From the NCBI RefSeq assembly GCF_004923295.1, contig NZ_CP039634.1:2570001-2634000 (forward strand): a stretch of DNA of 64,000 nucleotides, given 5' to 3'. Below the pieces are notes generated by a model, which did no database searches, had not been told where the DNA came from, and saw only the letters and a program-made list of their open reading frames with translations. The DNA comes from Azospirillum sp. TSH100 (GTDB taxonomy: Bacteria; Pseudomonadota; Alphaproteobacteria; Azospirillales; Azospirillaceae). The stretch's first letter is position 1; the number at the start of each line of letters is the position of its first letter. Shown piece after piece: positions 63,976-64,000 of this stretch. A program made the translations under genes and the position numbers.

Positions 63976-64000
63976 GGATCGACCTCAAGATGCCATCGGG

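Overview
The window is high-GC DNA typical of an alphaproteobacterium, and the gene set points to the Rhodospirillales, probably Azospirillum or a close relative. The evidence is a Caulobacter-type cell-cycle and flagellar gene set (fliX, sciP/DUF1153, divK-pleD, MotE, DUF6468), an alphaproteobacterial DksA that has lost three of its four zinc cysteines, EipB (DUF1849), two TakP-like TRAP receptors, and sigma-54 type flagellar promoters. No rRNA, tRNA, insertion sequence, prophage or CRISPR array was seen. The window reads as chromosomal backbone with small accessory insertions.

Layout. 0-2.7 kb: the 3' part of tatD, a metallo-beta-lactamase-fold hydrolase and a TRAP solute receptor. 3.2-6.0 kb: a three-gene unit of an OpgC-like membrane acyltransferase and two secreted SGNH-type proteins, the first of which lacks the catalytic residues. 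6.0-8.6 kb: a cysteine-cluster protein and a PAS-PAS-GGDEF-EAL gene broken by a frameshift. 8.8-11.8 kb: recO and parC. 11.8-27.5 kb: a flagellar region with fliL-fliM-DUF6468-motE leftward, flgFGAH rightward, a short non-flagellar insert (two small proteins, an ATP-grasp protein, a DUF6494 protein, dksA), fliX leftward, flgI-flgJ-flgN-like rightward, then fliK-flgD. 27.6-34.2 kb: sciP, a tetR/maoC divergent pair, a second TRAP receptor, a rhomboid protease, a crotonase-fold enzyme and a soluble chemoreceptor. 34.5-38.6 kb: dprA and topA. 38.6-48.3 kb: a DUF4405 membrane protein, a TPR/glycosyltransferase-like protein, araC-azlCD, rsmA-arfB, an MFS transporter, metY and a CoA-binding/crotonase pair. 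48.5-56 kb: a SWIM-SNF2 helicase, a PAP2 phosphatase, divK-pleD and a GGDEF protein. 56.2-59.4 kb: a parDE toxin-antitoxin pair, a hydroxyacid dehydrogenase, eipB and a small unknown. 59.4-64 kb: rarA, a small lipoprotein, a small membrane protein, a YqaA/DedA-type protein, rplQ and rpoA.

How it works together. The centre of the window is flagellar biogenesis wired to the cell cycle. Sigma-54 -24/-12 elements precede flgF and fliK, with a weaker one before flgI. Near-consensus CtrA boxes (TTAA-N7-TTAA with one mismatch) precede fliX, sciP and divK. FliX links basal-body assembly to sigma-54 transcription in Caulobacter, SciP restrains CtrA, and DivK/PleD set CtrA activity and c-di-GMP, so the window carries several nodes of that circuit. 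All of these sites come from reading the sequence and have not been tested.

The least familiar items are the OpgC/pseudo-SGNH/SGNH unit, the ATP-grasp gene whose ribosome binding site lies inside an inverted repeat, the frameshifted GGDEF-EAL gene, and two families of short palindromic repeats near gene 3' ends.
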